Of a stretch of 64,000 nt of DNA, positions 26,232-34,877 are shown piece by piece. Position 1 is the stretch's first letter; every line of letters begins with the position of its first letter. The notes below the pieces were generated by a model. That model saw nothing but the letters and a program-made list of their open reading frames with translations, was not told the DNA's origin and did no database searches. This stretch comes from Comamonadaceae bacterium (GTDB lineage: Bacteria > Pseudomonadota > Gammaproteobacteria > Burkholderiales > Burkholderiaceae_C). The translations under genes were made by a program, and so were the position numbers. Location: NCBI GenBank assembly GCA_021299875.1, contig JAJTEW010000002.1, positions 1-64,000 of the forward strand. The letters run 5' to 3'.

Positions 26232-27223
26232 GCGAGCACAAGACACAGCCTTTGGTGGTCGCGCACGACCTGGCCAAAACCTTTGACGTGTCGGCCCCGT
26301 GGCTCAACCGAGTCATAGAGCGCAAGCCCCGCCAATGGCTCAATGCCGTGGATGGCGTGAGTATTGAGATCGACCGCGGCAAGACACTGGCCCTGGTGGG
26401 CGAGTCCGGCTGCGGCAAAAGCACGGTGGCCCGCTTGCTGGTGGGCCTGTACGAGCCCACACGCGGCGGCCTGACCTTTGACGGGCAAGACGCGCACGCG
26501 GCCTTCAAGTCAAACGATGCCAAGGCCATGCGCCAGCGCATCCAGATGATTTTCCAAGACCCCTATGCCAGCCTGAACCCACGCTGGACGGTGGACAACA
26601 TCATTGGCGAACCGCTCCAAGAGCACGGCCTGATCAGCGACGCCGAAGAGCTCAAAGCCCGCGTGGCCGAGTTGCTCAAGTCGGTGGGCTTGTCGCCGCT
26701 CGACATGGTCAAGTACCCGCACCAGTTTTCGGGCGGGCAGCGCCAACGCATTTCGATTGCCCGAGCCTTGGCTACGGCGCCTGAGTTTTTGGTGTGCGAC
26801 GAGCCGACATCGGCGCTCGACGTGAGCGTGCAGGCACAGGTGCTCAACATCATGAAAGACCTGCAGCGCGAGCGGGGCCTGACGTACTTGTTCATCAGCC
26901 ACAACCTGGCCGTGGTGCGCCATGTGAGCGACCAAGTGGGCGTCATGTATTTGGGCCGCTTGGTGGAGTTGGCCGACAAACACACCTTGTTTGGCAACCC
27001 GCAGCACCCCTACACCCGCATGCTGCTGGACGCCATCCCCAAGATGCACGACACCGGCCGCGCCCGCACCCCGGTGCAAGGCGAAGTGCCCAACCCCCTC
27101 AACCCACCCACCGGCTGCACCTTCCACCCCCGCTGCCCTCAGGCCACCGACATCTGCAAAGCTGAGCGGCCTGCTTTGCGTGACTTCAAAGGCATCAAGA
27201 TCGCTTGTCATGCGGTGGTTTGA
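26228..27223 (+). CDS. dppF: Peptide ABC transporter ATPase, DppF type
   Basis: The 331-residue ATPase has Walker A GESGCGKS (about 58), IFQDPYASLNPR (about 110), FSGGQRQR (about 168), LVCDEPTSALD (about 190), the H-loop FISHNLA and the C-terminal Fe-S-type motif CTFHPRCPQATDIC. The ATG overlaps the dppD stop. Its own TGA overlaps the TTG start of a small HTH gene (TTGA), which is unlikely to be functionally part of the transporter operon but may be co-transcribed. Confidence 0.96.
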   Translation: MSEHKTQPLVVAHDLAKTFDVSAPWLNRVIERKPRQWLNAVDGVSIEIDRGKTLALVGESGCGKSTVARLLVGLYEPTRGGLTFDGQDAHAAFKSNDAKAMRQRIQMIFQDPYASLNPRWTVDNIIGEPLQEHGLISDAEELKARVAELLKSVGLSPLDMVKYPHQFSGGQRQRISIARALATAPEFLVCDEPTSALDVSVQAQVLNIMKDLQRERGLTYLFISHNLAVVRHVSDQVGVMYLGRLVELADKHTLFGNPQHPYTRMLLDAIPKMHDTGRARTPVQGEVPNPLNPPTGCTFHPRCPQATDICKAERPALRDFKGIKIACHAVV

Positions 27224-27552
27224 CTTTTTTTAGACTTTGCTTTTCTTCGGCTGATGAGATTGCGCTTGTCTTTGGGCGGCGATTGAAGCATTTGAGGATT
27301 CAAAAAGACATCGCACAAGCCGATATGGCGCAGCGCATGGGCGTCTCACGCAGCACGCTCAATACCCTCGAAAATACAGGCAAGGGTTCTGTCACCTCTT
27401 GGATCAAATGGGTGCAATGCCTCGGTCAAGAGGCGCAATTGCAACCGCTCTTCAAACGCGTTATCGCGTCCATCGCTGACATGGCGAATCAGCAAAAGCC
27501 TGTCCGTCAGCGCGTCACCCCAAAGCGCCTTCGGCCTGGGGGTAAGCCATGA
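27220..27552 (+). CDS. XRE-family HTH protein, HipB-like
   Basis: The 110-residue protein carries a Cro/C1-type helix-turn-helix (about 18-75: LVFGRRLKHLRIQKDIAQADMAQRMGVSRSTLNTLE) and a basic tail. It resembles the antitoxin-like regulators that precede hipA toxin genes, and the ATG of a hipA-like fragment overlaps its stop (ATGA). No ATG start exists; TTG 27220 overlaps the dppF stop, TTG 27205 is the alternative. The unusual start and the direct join to dppF suggest that the original promoter and first codons were lost in a rearrangement. Confidence 0.72.
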   Translation: MTFFRLCFSSADEIALVFGRRLKHLRIQKDIAQADMAQRMGVSRSTLNTLENTGKGSVTSWIKWVQCLGQEAQLQPLFKRVIASIADMANQQKPVRQRVTPKRLRPGGKP

Positions 27553-27767
27553 CAACAGTGAAGGCTCACTACCAAGCATGGGTTGAAAACTGGCCATTGG
27601 GCACCCTGGCAGGCGACGGACAACGAGTGCTTTTTGACTACGCGCTCCAAGCCTTGGCCAAAGCCTGGAGTTTGGCCGAATGGCTGGATACAAAAAAACC
27701 CACCGTGTGGCCACGGTGGGTTTGGGGTCTTCTCAATCTCAGCTGGCTTGCGCCAGCAGGAGATTAG
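27549..27767 (+). pseudogene. Truncated hipA-like toxin gene (N-terminal remnant)
   Basis: The first ~40 codons (MTTVKAHYQAWVENWPLGTLAG, then GQRVLFDYALQALAK) resemble the N-terminus of HipA-family kinases of the short N-domain type. After about 27650 the similarity is lost, and from 27692 the sequence is the terminator and 3' flank of porin copy 2 read backwards. The remaining frame ends at 27767 with no kinase domain. So hipA was cut off by the rearrangement that brought in the porin copy. A single missing G near 27660 would restore the expected AKGLE, hinting at further decay. Confidence 0.65.
27692..27724 (-). terminator. Rho-independent terminator of porin copy 2
   Basis: On the minus strand AAACCCACCGTG, loop GCCA and CACGGTGGGTTT are followed by a T-tract. 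Apart from the loop it is identical to the terminator of porin copy 1. Homology with the copy 1 flank ends at the T-tract, marking the left edge of the duplicated unit. Confidence 0.92.
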
Positions 27768-28969
27768 AAAGTGTGCATCACAGTCAGAGTCTTGGACTCG
27801 TACTTGCGAGTGGCAGCAGTGGATTCGGCACCGTCACGCTTGTACTCGTTCTTGCCTGCCGCCGCAATCAAGCTGGTCCGCTTGCTCAATGCGTAGACAG
27901 CGCTGACCTGGTGGCCAGCCAATTTCATGTTGTCGGCATTGCCAACACCACGGCTGTCCTTGCCCGAGTTGGCTGAGGCACGCAGCGTCCATGCACCGAT
28001 GGGTGCAGAAATACCGAGGCCAGTGATTTTCATGTCATTGGCTGTGGTGGTCACACCCGCAGAAGTGGTCTCCTCTTCACGGGTGGCATGATGGCCGAAC
28101 AGGGCAAAAGGACCGAAGTTGTACGAAGCGCCGACCCAGTTCAAGCTGCCCTTGTTGGTCGAGTTGGTGACTGCGTCAACGGGAAGAATGGTTGGTGGTC
28201 CAAGACTAAAGGGAACGGCAGCAGCGGCTTCTGTTTCGCCCTTGCGCTCATTGATACCCACGGCAAGGCTCAGAGGGCCAGCAACGTAGCCCAATTGAAC
28301 GCCGGTGTACTCGTTTTTGGTTTCACCAGGGCGAGTAACATCGGTTCTGTCCAGCGAGTCCCTGCCGTGGGCCACAGTGACGGTGAAGCCATTCATGGCG
28401 TTGGAGGTGAACTGGAGCAGGTTGTTTTGGCGCTCATAGTTGGCGTTAGGGTTAGCGTTAGCATGGAAATTGTTATGGCCGAAATCACCGGCAGCGGTTG
28501 CCGAATGCCCTTGGCTGAATCCATATGAAGAGCCAGGCATCGTGGCGGAGCCAGCACCGGAGAAAGCGTGGAAACCGGTGCCAGGAGCAGCCACAAAGCG
28601 GCCAAAACGCAGGGTGCCGAGGTCTTTGCTGGTCACAGACAAGCTGCGCTCACGGTTACCGATACCGCCATCCGCTGCGTTGGTGTTCGTGTTGGGCAAG
28701 GTACCGAGACCCGTCATCAGGAAGAAGGAGGCGCTCAGACCGCCGCCCAGGTCTTCAGTGCCGGAAATGTTCAGAACCGAAGTGGCCCATGTGTTGGGGC
28801 CGGCAGTACGGGTGCTTTTGCGCTGTACTTCTGGATTTTCGGCTCCAGCGTCACGAGTGGTCACTGTTCCAGTATGGAACGGTGCAATCTCCACGATACC
28901 GCCGATGGTCACGGAAGACTGAGCGAAAGAAGTGCCAGCGACTGCCAATGTAGCCAGAGCAGCTACATT
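27764..28969 (-). pseudogene. Porin copy 2, inverted, lacking a normal start codon
   Basis: The frame encodes a full mature Porin_4-type barrel closely related to the porin at 5.8-7.0 kb, including SSVTIGGIVEIAP, NISGTEDLGGGLSASFF, the NYERQNNLLQFTSNAMNGFT block and the final MHTF. Differences cluster in presumed loops. The signal-peptide region reads NVAALATLAVAGTSFAQ with no in-frame ATG, GTG or upstream TTG before a stop at about 29016; the only start is TTG 28948, which leaves a 10-residue stub without a basic n-region. The 5' end therefore looks cut off near 28967. A perfect 9-bp inverted repeat (28946-28954/28962-28970) lies exactly there. It may be silent, or a sequencing error may hide a start. 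Confidence 0.75.
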
Positions 28970-28970
28970 G

Positions 28971-29280
28971 ATGGTAAAATTGTAGAATAAAAAGTTAACT
29001 TTAAATTTGTCACTCTATGCTTTTGTAGCCCGCTTCAAATGGCAGTGTTTTGCCGAAAATGCCAAGGTTTTGACACGGACATTTCAATCGTTTAAAACCA
29101 GTTCATTTGAATACAAAATTTTCATAAAAAAAATTTATTGATTTATTTGGAATGATTTTTTTGCATGGTGGGGGGCAGGAAGGGCGTGGCCTTTCGAGAC
29201 CTGTGGGGACAGGCTGTTGACCCCTGTTTTGACCGATTTTCCGAGTGGTGGATCGGCCATTCTTTATCCGAAATGACCGC
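28971..29280. other. AT-rich gap between porin copy 2 and recombinase
   Basis: About 310 nt, markedly richer in A and T than the window average, with runs such as TTTAAATTT (29000-29008) and A8 (29127-29134). No gene is supported. It contains promoter-like pieces for either direction, for example TACAAT on the minus strand at about 28984-28979, but no complete promoter could be assigned. Its composition and place fit a foreign or junction sequence. Confidence 0.5.
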
Positions 29281-30627
29281 ATGACTGTTCGCCCGCTTTT
29301 CGGTTTCTTGTGCGCAAGCCTTGATGACTTCCTTGTCAAACCTTTGAACATCGTAGGGGAATCGGGGGCGTCCGCTGTCGCCATCTTGGACGCCAATCAA
29401 CCGGTGTTTTATGTCGTCAGTCCGGATGCCTGGCGGGCGATGTCGGGGCGCGACAGGCTGCTGGATCAAAACATTAAAAATGATAATTTTGAAGATGAGG
29501 AAGAGCCTGATGGCTTGGAGCAGGCCCCATCACCGCCTCAGCGACCCAGGAGCAGCCCACGCAAGCGCTCGGTGATGACCGATTCGGTCTTGACCCAAGG
29601 GGCGCTGCGTGCCAACAACTTTGATGTGTTGGCCGAGCAGCTGATCGCTCAAGAAAACCAGCGCGTGCAACGCGCAGAGTTGAGTTCGGCGTCGGTCGGT
29701 ATTCTCAAAAACCGCCTCGATGCCCATGTGTTGCCGTACTTCAAATACATCCCGCCCTCTCAGGTCACGCCCATGATGATGGACGCGTTTGTCAAGCGCT
29801 TGACAGACGCCCATTTGAGTTCGACCACGGTGTCGCAATACTTGGTGGTGGTGCGCAAGCTGCTCAAGCTGGCCATTCGTCAAGGTTTTCTGCGCGAAAT
29901 GCCAGAGTTGCCCACGATCAAGGTGGCCAGCCGTCCCCGCTCCATGCTGAGCTTGAGAGAGTACGCGGCCGTGGTGCGCACGGCGCACCGCTTGGCCCGC
30001 CACGGCGACAAGGCCCCCGAGGTCAAGGCCTCTACCGGGCACCGCGAGCGTTTTTGGGTGCAGCCGCGCAACCTCAGTCTGCCGCCCGACATGGCTTGGG
30101 CCATTCGATTCATGGTGAACAGTTTTGTGCGGCCCGGAGACTTGCGCCAGCTCAAGCACAAGCATGTGCAGGTGGTGCGTGGCAGCAGTGTTTATTTGCG
30201 CATGACCTTGCCGCAGACCAAGCGCCACGACGCGCCCATGGTGACCATGCGCCCAGCGGTGCGGGTCTATGAGGCTGCGCTGGCGCAGGCGCAGCGAGAT
30301 GGCCGTGGTGGGCCAGATGACTATGTGTTTTTGCCCGCCGAGACGGATCGCAATTACGCCTTGGCCGTGCTGGGCTTTTGGTTCAAGTGGGTGATGCGCG
30401 AGGCGGGTGTGGCCCCTGAAGATGCGATGGGCCGTTTGCGCACGCTGTATTGCTTGCGGCACACGTCCATCATGTTTCGGCTGCTGTATGGGCAGGGCAT
30501 CGACATGCTCACCTTGGCGCGCAACGCCAGAACGTCGGTGCAGATGATTGAGCGCTTTTATGCGTCTGCGCTGGACGGCGAGATGAACGTGGCCATGCTG
30601 CAAAGCCGGCGCACGTCCAAGTCATGA
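29281..30627 (+). CDS. Tyrosine recombinase/integrase with antitoxin-like N-terminal domain
   Basis: The C-terminal two thirds (about 110-448) is a phage-integrase-type tyrosine recombinase: core-binding SAM-like domain (about 115-215), then catalytic Arg in FVRPGDLRQL (R284), the box YCLRHTS (R393) and the nucleophile in ERFYAS (Y427). The first ~55 residues (SLDDFLVKPLNIVGESGASAVAILDANQPVFYVVSPDAW) resemble the Phd/StbD antitoxin DNA-binding fold, joined through an acidic, Pro/Arg-rich linker (about 65-105). The start is ATG 29281; GTG 29245 is an alternative. It lies next to the broken hipA and porin copy and ends 8 nt from a convergent receptor gene. Confidence 0.85.
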   Translation: MTVRPLFGFLCASLDDFLVKPLNIVGESGASAVAILDANQPVFYVVSPDAWRAMSGRDRLLDQNIKNDNFEDEEEPDGLEQAPSPPQRPRSSPRKRSVMTDSVLTQGALRANNFDVLAEQLIAQENQRVQRAELSSASVGILKNRLDAHVLPYFKYIPPSQVTPMMMDAFVKRLTDAHLSSTTVSQYLVVVRKLLKLAIRQGFLREMPELPTIKVASRPRSMLSLREYAAVVRTAHRLARHGDKAPEVKASTGHRERFWVQPRNLSLPPDMAWAIRFMVNSFVRPGDLRQLKHKHVQVVRGSSVYLRMTLPQTKRHDAPMVTMRPAVRVYEAALAQAQRDGRGGPDDYVFLPAETDRNYALAVLGFWFKWVMREAGVAPEDAMGRLRTLYCLRHTSIMFRLLYGQGIDMLTLARNARTSVQMIERFYASALDGEMNVAMLQSRRTSKS

Positions 30628-30635
30628 GCCGGTGA

Positions 30636-31637
30636 TCAACCCGGACGAATCTGGCCTTTGATGACCACGTCTTTCCAGCGCGCTTGTTCGCGTGCCACGT
30701 AGGCGCCGTATTCGGCAGGCGTGCCGCCACCGGCAATGGCGCTTTCGGCGGCGTTTTGGGCAATGACCTCGGGCGACTTGACGGCCTTGGCGCACTCTTG
30801 TTGCAGCCGGTTGATGATCTCGGGTGGTGTGCCAGCGCGGGCATGGATGCCATACCACTGCACGGTTTCAAAGTCTTTGTAGCCACCCTCCATGACGGTG
30901 GGGACGTCGGGCAGCACCGCAATGCGTTCGGTGGTGCCTGTGGCAATGCAGCGCAAAACACCGCTCTTGATGTGCGGCAAAAGGGCCGGTGTGCCTGCAG
31001 ACATCAGTTGAATGCGACCGGCCAGCACGTCGTTCAGTGCGGGGCCTGTGCCGCGGTAGGGGATGTGCGTGATGAACATGCCGGTGGCCAGTTTGAGCGC
31101 TTCCATGGCCAGGTGGCCTGCGCTGGCGTTGCCGGCAGAGGCATAGTTGAGCTGACCGGGGCGGGCGCGGACGTAGGCGACCAAGGACTTCATGTCGGTC
31201 ACGGGCACGTCTTTGTGCACCACAAACAGGCTGGGCACGCGGGACAGCAAGGTCACGGGCACAAAGTCTTTGTTCACGTCGTAGCCGCTGTCGGGGTAGA
31301 TCAGGGGGTTGACCGCCATCAGGCCGATGTGGCTCATGACGATGGTGTAGCCGTCGGCTGGCGCGCGGAGCATCTCTTGCATGGCGGGGACACCGCCACC
31401 GCCGCCTTTGTTGTCAATGACAAAAGACTGGCCCATTTGCTTGGTCAGCTGGGCTGCAATGCCGCGGGCCACGATGCTGGAGGTGCCGCCAGGCGCAAAA
31501 GGGATGATCCAGCGAATGGGCTTGTTGGGCCAGGCCGACTGGGCATGGCCCGACACACCCGTTGCGGCCAGACCGGCTGCGCCCATCCATTTGAGGTAGT
31601 CGCGTCTTTGAATGGGTGAGGAATCGTTGGGGTTCAT
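30636..31637 (-). CDS. Bug/TctC-family receptor, Tat-type signal, second receptor of the tct operon
   Basis: The 333-residue protein has a twin-arginine-like leader (QRRDYLKWMGAAGLAATGVSG) and the Bug pattern WPNKPIRWIIPFAPGGTSSIVARGIAAQL, IDNKGGGGGVPAMQEML and DGYTIVMSH. It is the last gene of a minus-strand tctC-tctB-tctA-tctC run, 103 nt after tctA, so the permease may be served by two receptors. Ligand unknown. It is convergent with the recombinase gene. Confidence 0.92.
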   Translation of the reverse strand: MNPNDSSPIQRRDYLKWMGAAGLAATGVSGHAQSAWPNKPIRWIIPFAPGGTSSIVARGIAAQLTKQMGQSFVIDNKGGGGGVPAMQEMLRAPADGYTIVMSHIGLMAVNPLIYPDSGYDVNKDFVPVTLLSRVPSLFVVHKDVPVTDMKSLVAYVRARPGQLNYASAGNASAGHLAMEALKLATGMFITHIPYRGTGPALNDVLAGRIQLMSAGTPALLPHIKSGVLRCIATGTTERIAVLPDVPTVMEGGYKDFETVQWYGIHARAGTPPEIINRLQQECAKAVKSPEVIAQNAAESAIAGGGTPAEYGAYVAREQARWKDVVIKGQIRPG

Positions 31638-31740
31638 GTCTTTTGTCGTTTTGGTTGAAAATTGAAGCCTGAATCAGAACAAAAAAAGCAGGCGTTTTGA
31701 AGAGGGAAATTACGTATCCGTTGTTCCGCTGAGAAGGGCA

Positions 31741-33228
31741 TTAGCGGCGGAGAAATTGCCGCCAAATGGCAGGCGCTACCAGCAACAAAACCGAGATGGC
31801 CATGAGGCTGCCCGACAGGGGCCGTGTGAAGAAGGTGGACCATTCGCCTTGGCTGATGGTCAGGGCCTGCCGCATGGACTGCTCGGCCATGGGGGCCAGG
31901 ATGAGGCCCACGATGAGGGGCGCTGCCGGAAAGTCAAAGCGCCGCATCACATAACCCAGCAGGCCAAAGACAAACAGCAGGCCGACGTTGAACACCGAGT
32001 TGCCTGCGCCGTAAACACCCGCCGTTGAGATGACGATGATGCCTGCATAAAGCCAGGGTGGCGGAATCTTGAGCAGCTTGACCCAGAGGCTCACCAGCGG
32101 CAAGTTGAGCACCAGCAAGATCACGTTGCCGATGTAGAGGCTGGCGATCAGGGTCCAGACCAGGCCACCTTGTTGGCTGAAAAGCTGTGGTCCGGTCTGG
32201 ATGCCGTAGCCCTCAAAGGCCGACAGCATGATGGCGGCCGTGGCCGATGTGGGGATGCCCAACGTGAGCAGGGGCATGAGCACGCCCGCAGCGGCGGCGT
32301 TGTTGGCGGCTTCTGGCCCAGCCACGCCTTCGATCGCGCCGTGGCCAAATTCTTCGGGGTGTTGGGAGAGCTTTTTCTCGGTGTAATAAGACAGCAGCGT
32401 GGGCAACTCGGCCCCGCCTGCGGGCATGGCACCGATGGGAAAGCCAAAGAAAGCGCCACGGAACCAAGCCTTCCAGGAACGGCCCCAGTCTTTTTTGCTC
32501 ATCCAGAGCCTGCCCGAAAGCTTCATGACTTCGCCGCCCTTGGACTCGCGCCCTTGCCAAGCCAGGTACAGCGCTTCGCCCACGGCAAACAAGCCGACTG
32601 CGGCCACGGTGACCTCGATGCCGTCGAGCAGTTCGGGGCGACCAAAGGTGAAGCGGGCTTGGCCGGTTTGCAGGTCGATGCCCACCATGCCCAGCAGCAA
32701 GCCCAGGCTCAGGGCCACCAGGCCGCGCAGCATGGAGTTGCCCAGCACGGCCGACACCGCCACCAACGACAGCACCATGAGGCTGAAGTATTCGGCCGGG
32801 CCAAAGGCCAGCGCCGCATCGACCACCAACGGCGCAAAAAAGGTGAGGGCCAGTGTGCCGATGGTGCCGGCCACAAAGCTGCCGATGGCCGCGGTGGCCA
32901 GCGCTTGGCCAGCGCGGCCACTGCGGGCCATTTTGTTGCCCTCCAGCGCGGTGACCACGGCGGCCGATTCGCCCGGGGTGTTGAGCAAGATGGAGGTGGT
33001 GGAGCCGCCATAGGCTGCGCCGTAGTAGATGCCGGCGAACATGACGAACATGCTGGTGGCGGGCACATGGTAAGTCAGGGGCAGCAGCAAGGCGATGGTC
33101 AGCGCCGGGCCAATGCCGGGCAATACGCCCACCAGTGTGCCGACAAAGCAGCCAATGAACCCCCACATCAGGGTGGTGGGCTGAAGGGCAATGGCAAAGC
33201 CCCCCATCAGGGCGTCAAAAGCTTCCAT
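31741..33228 (-). CDS. tctA: Tripartite tricarboxylate transporter large subunit TctA (second system)
   Basis: The 495-residue permease shows [21 protein letters not shown] (about 34), [22 protein letters not shown] (about 69), the second half [21 protein letters not shown] (about 263) and [29 protein letters not shown] (about 300). The two internally related halves and about 12 spans are typical of TctA. It starts 12 nt after tctB on the same strand. It is only distantly similar to the TctA at 15.4 kb, so the two systems are not a recent duplication. Confidence 0.96.
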   Translation of the reverse strand: MEAFDALMGGFAIALQPTTLMWGFIGCFVGTLVGVLPGIGPALTIALLLPLTYHVPATSMFVMFAGIYYGAAYGGSTTSILLNTPGESAAVVTALEGNKMARSGRAGQALATAAIGSFVAGTIGTLALTFFAPLVVDAALAFGPAEYFSLMVLSLVAVSAVLGNSMLRGLVALSLGLLLGMVGIDLQTGQARFTFGRPELLDGIEVTVAAVGLFAVGEALYLAWQGRESKGGEVMKLSGRLWMSKKDWGRSWKAWFRGAFFGFPIGAMPAGGAELPTLLSYYTEKKLSQHPEEFGHGAIEGVAGPEAANNAAAAGVLMPLLTLGIPTSATAAIMLSAFEGYGIQTGPQLFSQQGGLVWTLIASLYIGNVILLVLNLPLVSLWVKLLKIPPPWLYAGIIVISTAGVYGAGNSVFNVGLLFVFGLLGYVMRRFDFPAAPLIVGLILAPMAEQSMRQALTISQGEWSTFFTRPLSGSLMAISVLLLVAPAIWRQFLRR

Positions 33229-33240
33229 GGGGTATCCGAT

Positions 33241-33705
33241 TCAAATCAACCAGGGCAGTGCAGGCCCCAGGCCCACGCCCAGCAAGCGGGCAAACACAAA
33301 CCAGAACACACTGGCAATCAGGCCGCAGATGACCAGTGACTTGCCGTTGAAGGGGGCGTCAAAGGCGCGGGCAATGCACATGCCACACAAGGTGCCCGGC
33401 AACACAAAGCCCAGGGGGATGACCAACACCATGAAGGCCATCCCACCGCCCAACAAGCTGAGCAACCGGGTGGTGGCGCCGGGCAGGGCTTCTTGTCCGG
33501 CTTCCTGGCTCAAGTCCACCTGACGGCCGCGCCAGGCGCTCCAGCCGTAGAGCAGCGCCACCAGGCTGAGCCCCACCACGATGGCGGCCGGGGCCAGCAC
33601 CGGGCCCACGGTCATCTGCATCAGCGATTGCGGGATGACCGTGAGCTGCCAGGCGGCCACGCCGCAAACGGCCAACAGCAATAGAGCCAGGCGCCATGGC
33701 GTCAT
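33241..33705 (-). CDS. tctB: Tripartite tricarboxylate transporter small subunit TctB (second system)
   Basis: A 154-residue membrane protein with four hydrophobic segments (about 5-25, 35-55, 82-105, 118-150) and a soluble loop, in the expected place between tctC and tctA. Its start overlaps the tctC stop by 4 nt. As usual for TctB, identity rests on topology, size and neighbours more than on motifs. Confidence 0.88.
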   Translation of the reverse strand: MTPWRLALLLLAVCGVAAWQLTVIPQSLMQMTVGPVLAPAAIVVGLSLVALLYGWSAWRGRQVDLSQEAGQEALPGATTRLLSLLGGGMAFMVLVIPLGFVLPGTLCGMCIARAFDAPFNGKSLVICGLIASVFWFVFARLLGVGLGPALPWLI

Positions 33706-34676
33706 GCCAAGCCCAGTTCTTTCATCAAGACTTCTTTGTCGGCAATGTCTTTGGCCAGATCGCGTTCAAAGGGTCGTTCGGTCATGAAGGCGTTGGTCCA
33801 CTTGCGGGTTTCAAGCTCTTGCTTCCAGCCGGCCGATTGGGTCAGGCGGGTCACAAAGTCAATCAAGTTGTTGCGCTGTGCATCGGTGATACCGGGGGCT
33901 GCAAACACGCCGCGCCAGTTGGACTCGGAGACGTTGATGCCCAGTTCGTTCAAGGTCGGGACGTTGACGCCAGGGATGCGGCTCTTGCCCGAGACAGCCA
34001 GAGGGATCATTTTGCCGGCCTTGATTTGTTCTTCAAACTCGGAGTAGCCAGAAATGCCCGCCACCACTTGGTTGCCCAAAATCGCCGCGTTGGCGGGGCC
34101 GCCGCCTGCAAAGGCCACATAGGCGGCTTCGCGCGGGTTTTTGCCCAGCGCTTTGATCAGCATGCCCAGAATCAGGTGGTCGGTGCCGCCTGCGCTGCCA
34201 CCGGCCACCGAGACGGCTTTGGGGTTGGCTTTGATGGCCGCTTCCAGCTCTTTCCAAGTTTTGAGCTTGCCCGCCGCAGGCACCACAATCACACCAGCCT
34301 CTTCGGTCAGGCGTGCAATGGGCGTGACGTTTTTGATGGTGACCGGGCTCTTGTTGGCGATGCCCGCGCCGATCATCACCGAGCCGCCCACCATGAGAAT
34401 GTTGCCTTGGCCCTTGCGCTGGTTGACAAAGCGGGGCAAGCCCACCATGCCGCCAGCGCCGCCGACGTTTTCAAAGGCCATATTGCCCACCAAGCCGGCA
34501 GCCTTGGCGGCGCGCTCGATGGCGCGCGCTGTGCCGTCCCAGCCGCCACCGGGGGCCGCAGGCACAAACATGTTGAGCGTGTCGAACATGGGTTTGCCTT
34601 GTGCCCAAGCAGGCAGGGCCAAAGAGGCGCCGGTGGCAGCGCTCAGAGCCAGAAAGTCGCGTTTGGAAATGTGCAT
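33702..34676 (-). CDS. tctC: Tripartite tricarboxylate transporter receptor TctC (second system)
   Basis: The 324-residue periplasmic protein has a signal peptide (MHISKRDFLALSAATGASLALPAWAQ; KR rather than RR, so Sec or weak Tat) and the TctC pattern MFVPAAPGGGWDGTARAIERA with NVGGAGGMVGLPRFV. The PGGGWD loop matches the citrate-type TctC group better than the Bug receptors with GAGG loops elsewhere here. It is the first gene of the operon; the 201 nt upstream contain no gene. Confidence 0.92.
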   Translation of the reverse strand: MHISKRDFLALSAATGASLALPAWAQGKPMFDTLNMFVPAAPGGGWDGTARAIERAAKAAGLVGNMAFENVGGAGGMVGLPRFVNQRKGQGNILMVGGSVMIGAGIANKSPVTIKNVTPIARLTEEAGVIVVPAAGKLKTWKELEAAIKANPKAVSVAGGSAGGTDHLILGMLIKALGKNPREAAYVAFAGGGPANAAILGNQVVAGISGYSEFEEQIKAGKMIPLAVSGKSRIPGVNVPTLNELGINVSESNWRGVFAAPGITDAQRNNLIDFVTRLTQSAGWKQELETRKWTNAFMTERPFERDLAKDIADKEVLMKELGLA

Positions 34677-34877
34677 GGAGGTCTCCAGTCAAAAAATAGA
34701 AAGCCACAATTAGACGCTGAAGCGGGCGCGCGTCCGGTGCGGTTCTGGCCATTGTGATGCACCTTGTGGCGCTCTGCTATCCATCCTCTGTCAAAGCGCT
34801 TCAGTGAATACCCTCAAGTCTTGAATGCTGTGGGTGGAAGTTACACCGGTGGCCCCCCCCCATTCGCCTGAGTTTTG

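Noticed and set aside
15426..33228. The two tctA genes as a recent duplication
   Set aside because: They share only family-level motifs, unlike the two porins, which share long identical stretches.
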